From Acholeplasmataceae bacterium (lineage in GTDB: Bacteria; Bacillota_I; Bacilli_A; Acholeplasmatales; Acholeplasmataceae), in the NCBI GenBank assembly GCA_003497445.1, contig DNNX01000023.1, positions 1 through 6,464 on the forward strand: a stretch of DNA of 6,464 bases, read 5' to 3'. Made by a program: the position numbers and the translations under genes. Below are positions 1 to 6,464 of this stretch, piece by piece (within the stretch, counting starts at the first letter, position 1; every line of letters starts with the position of its first letter). The notes beneath the pieces were generated by a model. That model did no database searches and was not told the origin of the DNA. It worked only from the letters and a program-made list of their open reading frames with translations.

Positions 1-2883
1 ACATTTTTAAAAAGTACACTCACAATTGAATCAATCATCCATGCATCTAAACAAAGACAACATACATCTGTGATTCTAACAGATGAACATTTGCATGGCA
101 TGTTGTCTTTTTTTAAATTATCAAAACAACAAAATTTAAACCCTATTTTTACACAGATGATAACTGTTACAAAAGAAGATCATAAATTTGAAGTCATCAT
201 CGGTATTATGACTCAAAAAGGGTATCGTAATTTAATTCAAATTAATAAATACATTTCTAATCAATCGCTTGATTTTGATGTTTTAATTGAGCATCAAGAA
301 GGTCTTAGTATCACATTATATAGACTATTAGAAATTTATGATCTTCAAACATACATGTCTCAGAGTTTTGAGTTTATCAAACGCTTTGATACAACCTTTA
401 TAGGCATCTCTTTTCAGACGTTAGAAGATGATGCATTTTATACAACCACACATGAACAATTAAGTATACAAACCAACAGACCCATCGTACATATACACTT
501 AACAAAACATTTAAATGATACAGATAGAGAAACACTCGATCATGTTTATCAAATCGGTGGTCAAGATGTATTAACTGGCAAGTATCATTTTTTAAGTCTA
601 GACGCATTAAATGATATGTATCTTACGCATCCTAAATTAAAAATCGGAATGCAAATGTATGAAGAGATACATCAATTCGAACTTTCTTTTCCAACCTTCC
701 GCTTGCCACAAATTCCACTTCAAGAAGGTGTTACATCACGTGCTTTTTTGACATCGCTTGCACAAGTTGGATTAGAAAAAAGATTGAAAAACCAAAAAAA
801 TATGGATGTAAAAAGATATCAAAAAAGATTAGCATATGAATTAAAGGTTATTCAAGATCTTGGATTTGAGGACTATTTTCTTGTTGTTTATGACATAATT
901 AAATACGCCAAAACGCATGATATTTATGTTGGACCAGGCAGGGGAAGTGTTGCCGGTTCTCTAGTTGCCTATGTCTTAGGGATTACGGATGTGGATCCAA
1001 TTAAGTATGATTTACTTTTTGAAAGGTTTTTAAATCTAGATAGAAAAACAATGCCAGATATCGACATGGATTTTCCTGATGATAAAAGAGATGAGGTCAT
1101 TATGTATGCAAAATCACGATTTGGGGAAAAGCATATAGCATCCATCGTGACGTATCAAACTTTTGGTAAAAAATCAGCATTGAGAGATTTAGCAAAATTA
1201 TTTAAGCTTAGTGCGAACCGTACAAAATATTTAACAGAGTCCATTCTAAAAGAAAAAATAGACACACAAGATCAAGAAATGGTACACTTAAATGCAGGTG
1301 TCAAACAATTAGAAGGTATCCCTAGACAAACAGGAACGCATGCTGCAGGAGTCATTTTATCAAAAGAACCACTTGACGCTTTTATTCCTTTAACTGATGG
1401 GCCTTATTCATTTTTTCAAACTCAATTTGAAGCAAAAGAACTTGAATCAATTGGGCTTCTTAAAATGGATTTTCTAGGGATTAGAAATTTAAAAATTATC
1501 GATGATGTCGCCAAAGCAATTCAAAAGCAAGACATCGGATTTAGAATGTCAATGATACCGCTAGATGATAAGAAAACGTTTGAACTTTTATCATCTGCTT
1601 CTACAGATGGTATTTTTCAATTAGAATCTCAGGGTATGAGGCAAGTATTAAGAAAATTAAAACCAGATCAATTTGAAGACATCATTGCACTTCTCGCTTT
1701 GTATAGACCAGGACCGATGGCGTTTATCGATACATATATCGAAAGAAGACATGGGAAAACATTTGAACATATGCACCCTTCGTTTGAGCCATATTTAAAA
1801 TCAACCTATGGCATTATTGTCTATCAAGAACAAATTATGCAAATTGCACAATCGTTTGCAGGGTATAGTTTATCTGAAGCAGATTTATTGCGTCGTGGGA
1901 TATCAAAAAAAGACGAGATATTACTTAAGAATGAAGCTGAAAGATTTATATCCAAAGCAGTAAAACATGGACAAAACGCACATGATGCAAAAGAAGTCTA
2001 TGATCTTATTGTCCGTTTTTCTGATTATGGTTTTAATAGAAGTCATAGTGTTTCTTATGCACTTGTGGCATATCAAATGGCCTATTTAAAAGCAAATCAC
2101 TATGTGTATTTTATGCAGGCACTTCTAAATTCAGTCATCGGAAGTGAAAAAGCCATTGAAAACTACCATAAAGATTTACAAAAAAATGGCATTCAACTTT
2201 TACCACCGAACATTAAGTTGAGCCACGATCAATTTGAAGTGATATCCAGGAATGAAATGCGTGCACCACTATCAATTGTCAAGTCTATCGGAATGAAAAC
2301 AGTCAATCAAATGTTGAGTGACCGAGATCCACACACTCTTGATACTTGGCAAGATATTAAATCATGGCTCAAGAATCATGTTTCAGAAAGACAGTTCACT
2401 CAGTTGATACATGCTGGAAGTTTTGATGATTTAAATTTAAACAGACGTACACTCATTGAAAATAGTACCTTTTCAGACATCGAATATGCCATGTATTTGG
2501 ATCAAATGGTGATGGCAACTTTGCCTGAATATGATGATGATACACTCTCTGAATTAGAAAGAGAGGCATTAGGGTTTAATTTAACCTATGATTTAGGGGT
2601 ACAATTAAGGAAAATTCAAACATGTTTTATTGATGCAATCACCGATCGAGCAAATGTGATGATTCGAATTCAACAGATCAAAACAGTTCAAACTAAACAT
2701 CAAGAAAAGATGGCTTTTATCACCTTTCATGATGGTCGAGCAACATTTGAACTTACGGTTTTTCCTAGGATATATAAAAAGTATGAAAACATACTTAATC
2801 CAGGGATATTTAAAGTTGATATTCAAAAACAAATATATAAAGAAAAAACATCATTTATTGGAATCGCTTTCATAAAAGTATAA
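1..2883 (+). CDS. dnaE: DNA polymerase III subunit alpha, DnaE type (5'-truncated by window edge)
   Basis: This is the catalytic alpha subunit of a C-family replicative DNA polymerase, which extends DNA from primers at the replication fork. The frame is open from base 1. Codons before the GTG at 70 already read as the N-terminal PHP region (LKSTLTIESIIHASK), so that GTG is internal and probably about ten residues are missing. Residues here are numbered from base 1. The PHP domain comes first and is degenerate: TDEHLHG stands where TDHGN is common, as in Firmicutes DnaE. The polymerase core follows, with GPGRGSVAGS at ~311, the catalytic pair D353/D355 in PDIDMDF, PRQTGTHAAG at ~441, a probable third catalytic Asp in KMDFLG (D490), RPGP at ~569 and FNRSHSVSYA at ~677. 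A helix-hairpin-helix-like stretch (SIGMKTV) lies near 760 and an OB-fold region at ~886-960. At 960+ residues it is shorter than B. subtilis DnaE (about 1115), mostly in the PHP and C-terminal parts. It has only one Cys. It ends with TAA. Family assignment is very secure. Confidence 0.96.
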   Translation, partial: TFLKSTLTIESIIHASKQRQHTSVILTDEHLHGMLSFFKLSKQQNLNPIFTQMITVTKEDHKFEVIIGIMTQKGYRNLIQINKYISNQSLDFDVLIEHQEGLSITLYRLLEIYDLQTYMSQSFEFIKRFDTTFIGISFQTLEDDAFYTTTHEQLSIQTNRPIVHIHLTKHLNDTDRETLDHVYQIGGQDVLTGKYHFLSLDALNDMYLTHPKLKIGMQMYEEIHQFELSFPTFRLPQIPLQEGVTSRAFLTSLAQVGLEKRLKNQKNMDVKRYQKRLAYELKVIQDLGFEDYFLVVYDIIKYAKTHDIYVGPGRGSVAGSLVAYVLGITDVDPIKYDLLFERFLNLDRKTMPDIDMDFPDDKRDEVIMYAKSRFGEKHIASIVTYQTFGKKSALRDLAKLFKLSANRTKYLTESILKEKIDTQDQEMVHLNAGVKQLEGIPRQTGTHAAGVILSKEPLDAFIPLTDGPYSFFQTQFEAKELESIGLLKMDFLGIRNLKIIDDVAKAIQKQDIGFRMSMIPLDDKKTFELLSSASTDGIFQLESQGMRQVLRKLKPDQFEDIIALLALYRPGPMAFIDTYIERRHGKTFEHMHPSFEPYLKSTYGIIVYQEQIMQIAQSFAGYSLSEADLLRRGISKKDEILLKNEAERFISKAVKHGQNAHDAKEVYDLIVRFSDYGFNRSHSVSYALVAYQMAYLKANHYVYFMQALLNSVIGSEKAIENYHKDLQKNGIQLLPPNIKLSHDQFEVISRNEMRAPLSIVKSIGMKTVNQMLSDRDPHTLDTWQDIKSWLKNHVSERQFTQLIHAGSFDDLNLNRRTLIENSTFSDIEYAMYLDQMVMATLPEYDDDTLSELEREALGFNLTYDLGVQLRKIQTCFIDAITDRANVMIRIQQIKTVQTKHQEKMAFITFHDGRATFELTVFPRIYKKYENILNPGIFKVDIQKQIYKEKTSFIGIAFIKV

Positions 2884-2918
2884 AATATGTAAAAAAAATC
2901 AAATTTAAGGGTTTTTTG

Positions 2919-2927
2919 TGTTATTAT
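2919..2927 (+). promoter_or_regulatory. Possible extended -10 promoter for the large membrane protein gene
   Basis: TGTTATTAT fits an extended -10 element: TG, one base, then TATTAT, which differs from TATAAT at one position. No good -35 hexamer sits about 17 bases upstream, although extended -10 promoters often do without one. A start near 2934 would give a leader of about 50 bases before the ATG at 2986. The whole gap is so AT-rich that chance matches are likely. Readthrough from dnaE is an equally good explanation for transcription of the next gene. Confidence 0.3.
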
Positions 2928-2970
2928 TTATATAAACATTTAAGCTATTTATTTTAGATATTTTTAATAT

Positions 2971-2981
2971 AGAAGGGGTGG
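2971..2981 (+). promoter_or_regulatory. Ribosome binding site deciding the start at 2986
   Basis: AGAAGGGGTGG is a strong match to the Firmicutes/Mollicutes Shine-Dalgarno consensus (AAGGAGGTG-like). It is the most G-rich patch in the gap. The AAGGGG core ends seven bases before ATG 2986, which is ideal spacing. This fixes the start of the downstream gene and shows that it is translated independently of dnaE. Confidence 0.85.
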
Positions 2982-2985
2982 TTTC

Positions 2986-5900
2986 ATGCAGTTGCTTCAA
3001 TTAGGATTGGTTGTAGTATTTGTAACGCTACATTTTTTCATTGGATTTTACAGAGGCGTATCAAAATCAGCTTATGCTACATTTGTAAATTTGTTATTAT
3101 CAGTAGCAATCTTGTGGTTTGTTTCTAATATTTCAATTACAAGTGCTTTGTCTCAGGAAGAGCTCATTGCTCAACTAGAAGAGATGTTTGCTGATGGCAA
3201 CTCACAATTACAATTATTGTTAGCCTATTCAAATTTTGTAAACTTACTTTTTGGTCTCCTAGAAGTATTCATACGAATCATCGTATTTTTAGTTTTATAC
3301 ACCTTTGTCCGTTGGTTTTTGTCATTTGTATTTTTTGGACTTATTTATAAATTTGTCTTTGAAAAACGTTTAACAAAAGCATACAAAGTAGAAAAAGTAT
3401 CTTATCATTCTGAAGAAGGTTCAGAAACTCAAGAAAAAGTAATTAAAAAGAAAATTAAAAAAACATTTACAAGTCGATTTTTCGGTGGCTTATTTGGTGC
3501 TGTTCGTGGATTTGTAACATCGATATTAATATTAATGCCACTTGTTGTTTTGTTGTCGGCCACAAATAATTTAGATTTTGAATCTAATGGTGAAGTCTTT
3601 GGTCAAACAAATCTAAATGAAGTGATTTCTCAATTACAAGTTACTCCTATATTTGAAGAAATACAAAATAACATCTTTGACTTTTCATTTGAAACAAATT
3701 TAACAGAAACAAGAGTATTTAACTTGCGTGACGAACTATATAACGTGACCGCAATAACTCAAAGAGCTTACGAAGCAGGCTTTTTATCAGATCAATTTGA
3801 TTTGAATAACTTAGGTTCTGAAGATGCTGAAGCAATTAAAGACTTACTAGGAATTGTTGGAGATTCTGATGTTATGATTGCATTATTAGAAGTTGGCTCT
3901 GATTTAGCAGCTGAAGGCTTGTTAGAGAGCCTCACTGAAATAGGTTTATCTGAAGGAAATGCAACAAAAGCAGCACTTGCTGAATTAAAAGCTATTGATT
4001 GGAAATTAGAACTTGCAGCACTCGGTCTCATTTTTGAGAAACTCACGGCTGTAGGGACGATTGAAGAAATCAGCGCATTACTTGAAGATACAAATAACTT
4101 AGCATCTCTTAGTGAAGCTGAAGTAACAGCACTTGCGGATGTTTTAAGAGCAGTTGCTGACTTACAACTCATTAAAGTTGCCAATGTTGGTGTTGAGTAT
4201 GTTTTAGAACTTGAAGATGTACAAGCAAACATTGAGTGGTTACCTGTGACTGAACGTGAAGCATATCTAAAGGAAGCCCTTGCAGAAGTACTTAATGATA
4301 CAGAATTTTTCTATGGTGAAAATGGTGATCTTTATAATTTAGCAGATTTATTAGAAGTTGTTCTTGCTGATTACGGTACATTTAGCGTCGCACAACTCCT
4401 TGAAGAAGATCCAGTCGATGCACTCTTAACAGAAGATGGTGAAGATTTTTTAAATGCTACATTGGACGAAGTAACTCAAGTAGAACTTGTCTCAGCATTA
4501 CTACCAACAGCTGTGGACTTTGCATTATACAGTGCATTTGAAGCAGATGTTGCTTCAGAGCTAGATGAAGCACTGAATGACACAGTAGACAATTTAGATT
4601 TCGATGCAGAATTTGATACATTTGGTCAAATCTTTGGTGCACTTGTTACCTTAACTGCGAATGAATTGCTTGCTGGAAACGAAGAAGTCATTGCATTTGT
4701 AGATCGAGTTGCACAAAACAACTTACCAACGGTACGCCTACTCGTTGGCTATGTGTTTGATGATTCTGTTTTAGTCAATGCAGCAATTAATGAAGCAGCA
4801 CCAGTATTACTAGATGCCTTTGTTGAAGATCAAGATACTAAAAATTTATTAGATACGTTATTATTTGATGAAAATGGATTAACCATTGATTTAGGTCAAG
4901 AACTCAATACATTACTTGATGTCTTAGAAGATGTATATGGATTTGCAACCTTACAAGATGTTTTAGACTTAACAAATGGAAATGCGGATGCCGTTGTATT
5001 CTTAGATTCAGTCTTTGCGGATGCAAATGAAGCAGCTGCATTAAGAAGTGCTCTTAATACGTTACTTGCAGACTCTCAACTCATTGAACAAGTGGGTAAT
5101 AACTTCGATGCAGTATTACCTTATCTTGTAGAAGATGAAAATACCCGTACATTATTAGAAACATTACTTGCAGATAACAACGGTGCACTTGCATTAGATT
5201 TAGCCGCAGAAGTCGATACATTACTAGATATATTAGAAGTAACCTATGGATTTACAACATTAGAAGGACTTCTAGGTGCAACAGAAGGTCTTGATTTAAG
5301 AGGTTCTGCAAACTTAGGGTATGCGTTTGGATCACTTGCACCTGAAGATTTTGCAGCATTAGTAACTGCAGTGAAAGACTTACAAATTGTTGGTGCGTTA
5401 AATCAAGAAAACACAGAAAGCTTACTTGCGTTCTTAGGTGTAGAAAATATATATGTGCCCGCAACATTTGATGCAGGATTAGAATTAGAATATGCATTGA
5501 ATCTTGTATATGGATTATCTGTGTACTTACATGAACATATGGAACCTGGATTAACACCAATTGAAGATGTTGATTTTACAGATTTATTATTAAGTGATAC
5601 ACTTGCAGGATTATTACTTGTTCAAGAGGGCACATTAAACTCTCAACTGATCGCACCAAATCTTGCATACTCTATTGAAACAGCGCTTATCGAAGCTGGT
5701 TTAAATGAAACGATTATCGTTCCTGAAGTATTACTTGCATCTAGTCCAGAAAGTGCAGCATGGGTAGCGGAATACAATGTATTAGTCACGTTATTATTAA
5801 CCGTTGCTGAACTTGCATCTAATTACTATGAACTTTCTGTTTGGGGACTCGAAGACTTACTTTCAAATACTGAAGGTGAGTTTGTGGATACATTAGCATT

Positions 5901-6464
5901 TGCTGATGATATTTTACAACCTAATATGACCGCACTTAAACAAGTGGTTGGTGGTATTGTAGCGAATTCTCAAATTTTAGTCGCAAGTGCGAATCAAACC
6001 TTAAACAATTTAGTAGAACCAATTTTAGGTACACCAGTAAATATTAACGTGATTCAAGAAATCATGACATTACTTGATGTTGTAGAAATCGGATATGAAT
6101 TTACAACACTTGAAGATATGTACACGATTTCTCAAGATTTAAGTTTAGATAATTTGGCTGCAGCAGGCATTGCATTTGGTAGTTTATCACCTGAGTCTGC
6201 AACAACACTTGTTCAAAAATTAACATCATTACAACTTGTGTCAGCGCTTGATAGATCACTTATGTTAGAAGCATTAAATAATTTAGAGGCTGCAAATATT
6301 GTTGTTCCTCAAGACTTTAATGCAGCATATGAATTAAGTGTCATCTTAAACTTACTTTATGCAAGTGCTCACTACATAAAAGAAGCTTCAAATCAAGTCA
6401 CTGATATTAGAGGTATTGATTTTGGACCACTCTTAACAAGTGCAGCATTTGAATCATTTATGGT
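2986..6464 (+). CDS. Giant CvpA-like membrane protein with a long acidic repeat ectodomain (3'-truncated)
   Basis: The frame runs without a stop from ATG 2986 to the window end: 1159 codons, with no C-terminus seen. Residues 1-193 look like a CvpA family (colicin V production) membrane domain. Hydrophobic segments lie at ~4-22, 30-50, 84-122 (long; one or two helices) and 167-190. Glycine-rich turns FIGFYRG (18-24) and GGLFGAVRG (167-175) are typical of that family. The loops at 23-27 and 124-165 are basic (KRLTK, KKKIKK), so positive-inside reasoning puts residue ~193 onward outside the cell. The outer part is acidic, rich in Leu/Ala/Val/Asp/Glu, lacks cysteine, and consists of about ten diverged ~97-residue units starting near residue 246. 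Its likely secondary structure is mostly helical. It follows dnaE by 102 bases on the same strand with its own Shine-Dalgarno. The gene is certain and the CvpA-like call is moderately sure, made by eye. The role is unknown; a surface stalk, adhesin or envelope scaffold is only a guess. Confidence 0.9.
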   Translation, partial: MQLLQLGLVVVFVTLHFFIGFYRGVSKSAYATFVNLLLSVAILWFVSNISITSALSQEELIAQLEEMFADGNSQLQLLLAYSNFVNLLFGLLEVFIRIIVFLVLYTFVRWFLSFVFFGLIYKFVFEKRLTKAYKVEKVSYHSEEGSETQEKVIKKKIKKTFTSRFFGGLFGAVRGFVTSILILMPLVVLLSATNNLDFESNGEVFGQTNLNEVISQLQVTPIFEEIQNNIFDFSFETNLTETRVFNLRDELYNVTAITQRAYEAGFLSDQFDLNNLGSEDAEAIKDLLGIVGDSDVMIALLEVGSDLAAEGLLESLTEIGLSEGNATKAALAELKAIDWKLELAALGLIFEKLTAVGTIEEISALLEDTNNLASLSEAEVTALADVLRAVADLQLIKVANVGVEYVLELEDVQANIEWLPVTEREAYLKEALAEVLNDTEFFYGENGDLYNLADLLEVVLADYGTFSVAQLLEEDPVDALLTEDGEDFLNATLDEVTQVELVSALLPTAVDFALYSAFEADVASELDEALNDTVDNLDFDAEFDTFGQIFGALVTLTANELLAGNEEVIAFVDRVAQNNLPTVRLLVGYVFDDSVLVNAAINEAAPVLLDAFVEDQDTKNLLDTLLFDENGLTIDLGQELNTLLDVLEDVYGFATLQDVLDLTNGNADAVVFLDSVFADANEAAALRSALNTLLADSQLIEQVGNNFDAVLPYLVEDENTRTLLETLLADNNGALALDLAAEVDTLLDILEVTYGFTTLEGLLGATEGLDLRGSANLGYAFGSLAPEDFAALVTAVKDLQIVGALNQENTESLLAFLGVENIYVPATFDAGLELEYALNLVYGLSVYLHEHMEPGLTPIEDVDFTDLLLSDTLAGLLLVQEGTLNSQLIAPNLAYSIETALIEAGLNETIIVPEVLLASSPESAAWVAEYNVLVTLLLTVAELASNYYELSVWGLEDLLSNTEGEFVDTLAFADDILQPNMTALKQVVGGIVANSQILVASANQTLNNLVEPILGTPVNINVIQEIMTLLDVVEIGYEFTTLEDMYTISQDLSLDNLAAAGIAFGSLSPESATTLVQKLTSLQLVSALDRSLMLEALNNLEAANIVVPQDFNAAYELSVILNLLYASAHYIKEASNQVTDIRGIDFGPLLTSAAFESFM
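4822..4971 (+). repeat. Adjacent-unit repeat, copy 1 (partner at 5128-5280)
   Basis: This encodes VED-x-x-T-x-x-LL-x-TLL-x-D-x-NG, then DL-x-x-E-x-x-TLLD-x-LE-x-x-YGF-x-TL. The next unit repeats the pattern 306-309 bases later. I count about 27 identical residues of 48, with a single one-codon gap after the NG. It is the closest pair of neighbouring units in the array and points to tandem duplication of one ~102-residue unit. Confidence 0.8.
5128..5280 (+). repeat. Adjacent-unit repeat, copy 2 (partner at 4822-4971)
   Basis: This is the second copy of the VED...TLL...NG...TLLD...YGF pattern. Its last part overlaps the start of the 283-residue higher-order repeat, so this stretch has relatives both upstream (about 102 residues away) and downstream (283 residues away). 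Confidence 0.8.
5218..5511 (+). repeat. Higher-order repeat, copy 1 (partner at 6067-6360)
   Basis: Residues 745-842 of the large membrane protein align without gaps to residues 1028-1125, exactly 849 bases (283 codons) downstream. I count 43 identical residues of 98 (44%). Shared landmarks in order are TLLD, Y-x-FTTLE, AFGSL-x-PE, LQ-x-V-x-AL, NI-x-VP-x-x-F and LNL-x-Y. The block spans about one full ~97-residue unit. The similarity continues past the block with one-codon gaps (VDFTDLL against IDFGPLL). Confidence 0.85.
6067..6360 (+). repeat. Higher-order repeat, copy 2 (partner at 5218-5511)
   Basis: This is the second copy of the 98-residue block (residues 1028-1125), 44% identical to residues 745-842 with no gap. 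Between the copies sit two less similar units with landmarks near 842 and 948, so the duplicated module appears to be about three units (283 residues). The next expected module would fall beyond the window end. Confidence 0.85.

Larger units (their letters stand above)
3721..6464 (+). repeat. Array of about ten diverged ~97-residue protein repeats inside the large membrane protein
   Basis: Two landmarks recur in order. Landmark A is a helix ending in a Tyr/Gly turn, then T-L-E-x-L-L (best copies YGFATLQDVL, YGFTTLEGLL, YEFTTLEDM). It occurs at residues ~264, 356, 463, 555, 651, 754, 842, 948, 1037 and 1125, a mean spacing of about 96. Landmark B closes a helix with a motif like S/L-Q-L-I/V-x-x-A (LQLIKVA, VELVSAL, SVLVNAA, SQLIEQV, LQIVGAL, SQLIAPN, SQILVAS, LQLVSAL). 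It occurs at ~297, 395, 501, 596, 699, 801, 888, 997 and 1084, mean about 98. That two registers agree makes the periodicity convincing. Unit length varies from 87 to 109 residues. The DNA copies are well diverged, so this is an old array kept by protein-level selection rather than a recent slippage array. The tenth unit is cut by the window end. The weakest units are those at ~264, 555 and 842. Confidence 0.75.

Noticed and set aside
398..607. Minus-strand open frame of 69 codons
   Set aside because: It lies wholly inside dnaE, encodes a Cys/His/Leu-rich sequence with no family resemblance, and shows no ribosome binding site. It is a shadow of the coding strand.
2605..2832. Minus-strand open frame of 75 codons
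   Set aside because: It is antisense to the OB-fold end of dnaE. Its Phe/Ile/Asn/Cys-rich composition is what antisense of AT-rich coding DNA gives.
2884..2920. Possible terminator after dnaE (A-run followed by T-run)
   Set aside because: The only pairing is a short A/T stem with no GC pairs and poor loop geometry, so I do not call an intrinsic terminator. The two genes may be partly co-transcribed.
3792..4232. Minus-strand open frame of 146 codons rich in Ser and Ala
   Set aside because: It is antisense to the repeat-protein gene. The Ser/Ala/Thr richness is the reverse complement of its GCA, GAA, GAT and TTA-rich codons. The + frame has a Shine-Dalgarno, membrane segments and repeat structure.
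4457..4642. Plus-strand open frame of 61 codons
   Set aside because: It is in another frame inside the large gene. Its Leu/Gln/His/Met-rich composition reflects shifted reading of the repeat codons, and it lacks a ribosome binding site.
5252..5560. Plus-strand open frame of 102 codons, Leu/Gln/His-rich
   Set aside because: It is a frame-shifted shadow inside the repeat array. The gene's own frame keeps repeat similarity straight through this stretch, so there is no frameshift.
3721..6464. Recent DNA-level tandem repeat or phase-variable slippage tract
   Set aside because: The repeats are visible in protein but well diverged in DNA. There is no run of identical short units and no homopolymer at the gene start that would suggest phase switching.
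1..6464. CRISPR array, tRNA/rRNA genes, insertion sequence or attachment site
   Set aside because: I saw no regularly spaced identical repeats, no tRNA-like cloverleaf, no transposase-like frame and no paired terminal inverted repeats.

Overview
The window is AT-rich DNA from a low-GC Gram-positive lineage, most likely a mollicute of the Acholeplasma type or a close relative. Three things support this: the DnaE resembles the Firmicutes form, the start site has a strong Shine-Dalgarno sequence, and both reading frames use TGG for every tryptophan. The last point argues against Mycoplasma/Spiroplasma, which read TGA as Trp. The species call is inference; no marker gene here fixes it.

Layout: two genes, both on the + strand and both cut by the window edges, separated by a 102-base AT-rich gap. 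Bases 1-2883 hold the 3' end (960 codons) of dnaE, the DnaE-type replicative DNA polymerase III alpha subunit. The frame is open through base 1, so the true start lies upstream. The gap (2884-2985) carries a possible extended -10 promoter and a clear ribosome binding site, but no convincing terminator. Bases 2986-6464 hold the first 1159 codons of a very large membrane protein that runs off the right edge.

The second gene is the unusual part. Its first ~193 residues look like a CvpA-type (colicin V production family) multi-pass membrane domain. Positive-inside reasoning places everything after it outside the cell. That outer part is nearly 1000 residues long in this window alone. It is strongly acidic, rich in Leu, Ala, Val, Asp and Glu, and has no cysteine. 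It is built from about ten diverged units of roughly 97 residues, which can be followed by two independent landmarks per unit. Within the array, two blocks 283 residues apart are 44% identical without gaps, and two neighbouring units about 102 residues apart are also clearly related. I do not recognise the repeat family. A long surface stalk, adhesin-like or scaffold protein on a CvpA-like anchor is a structural inference; its function is unknown.

Nothing links the two genes functionally beyond shared orientation and proximity. There are no RNA genes, CRISPR arrays, insertion sequences or attachment sites that I can support.
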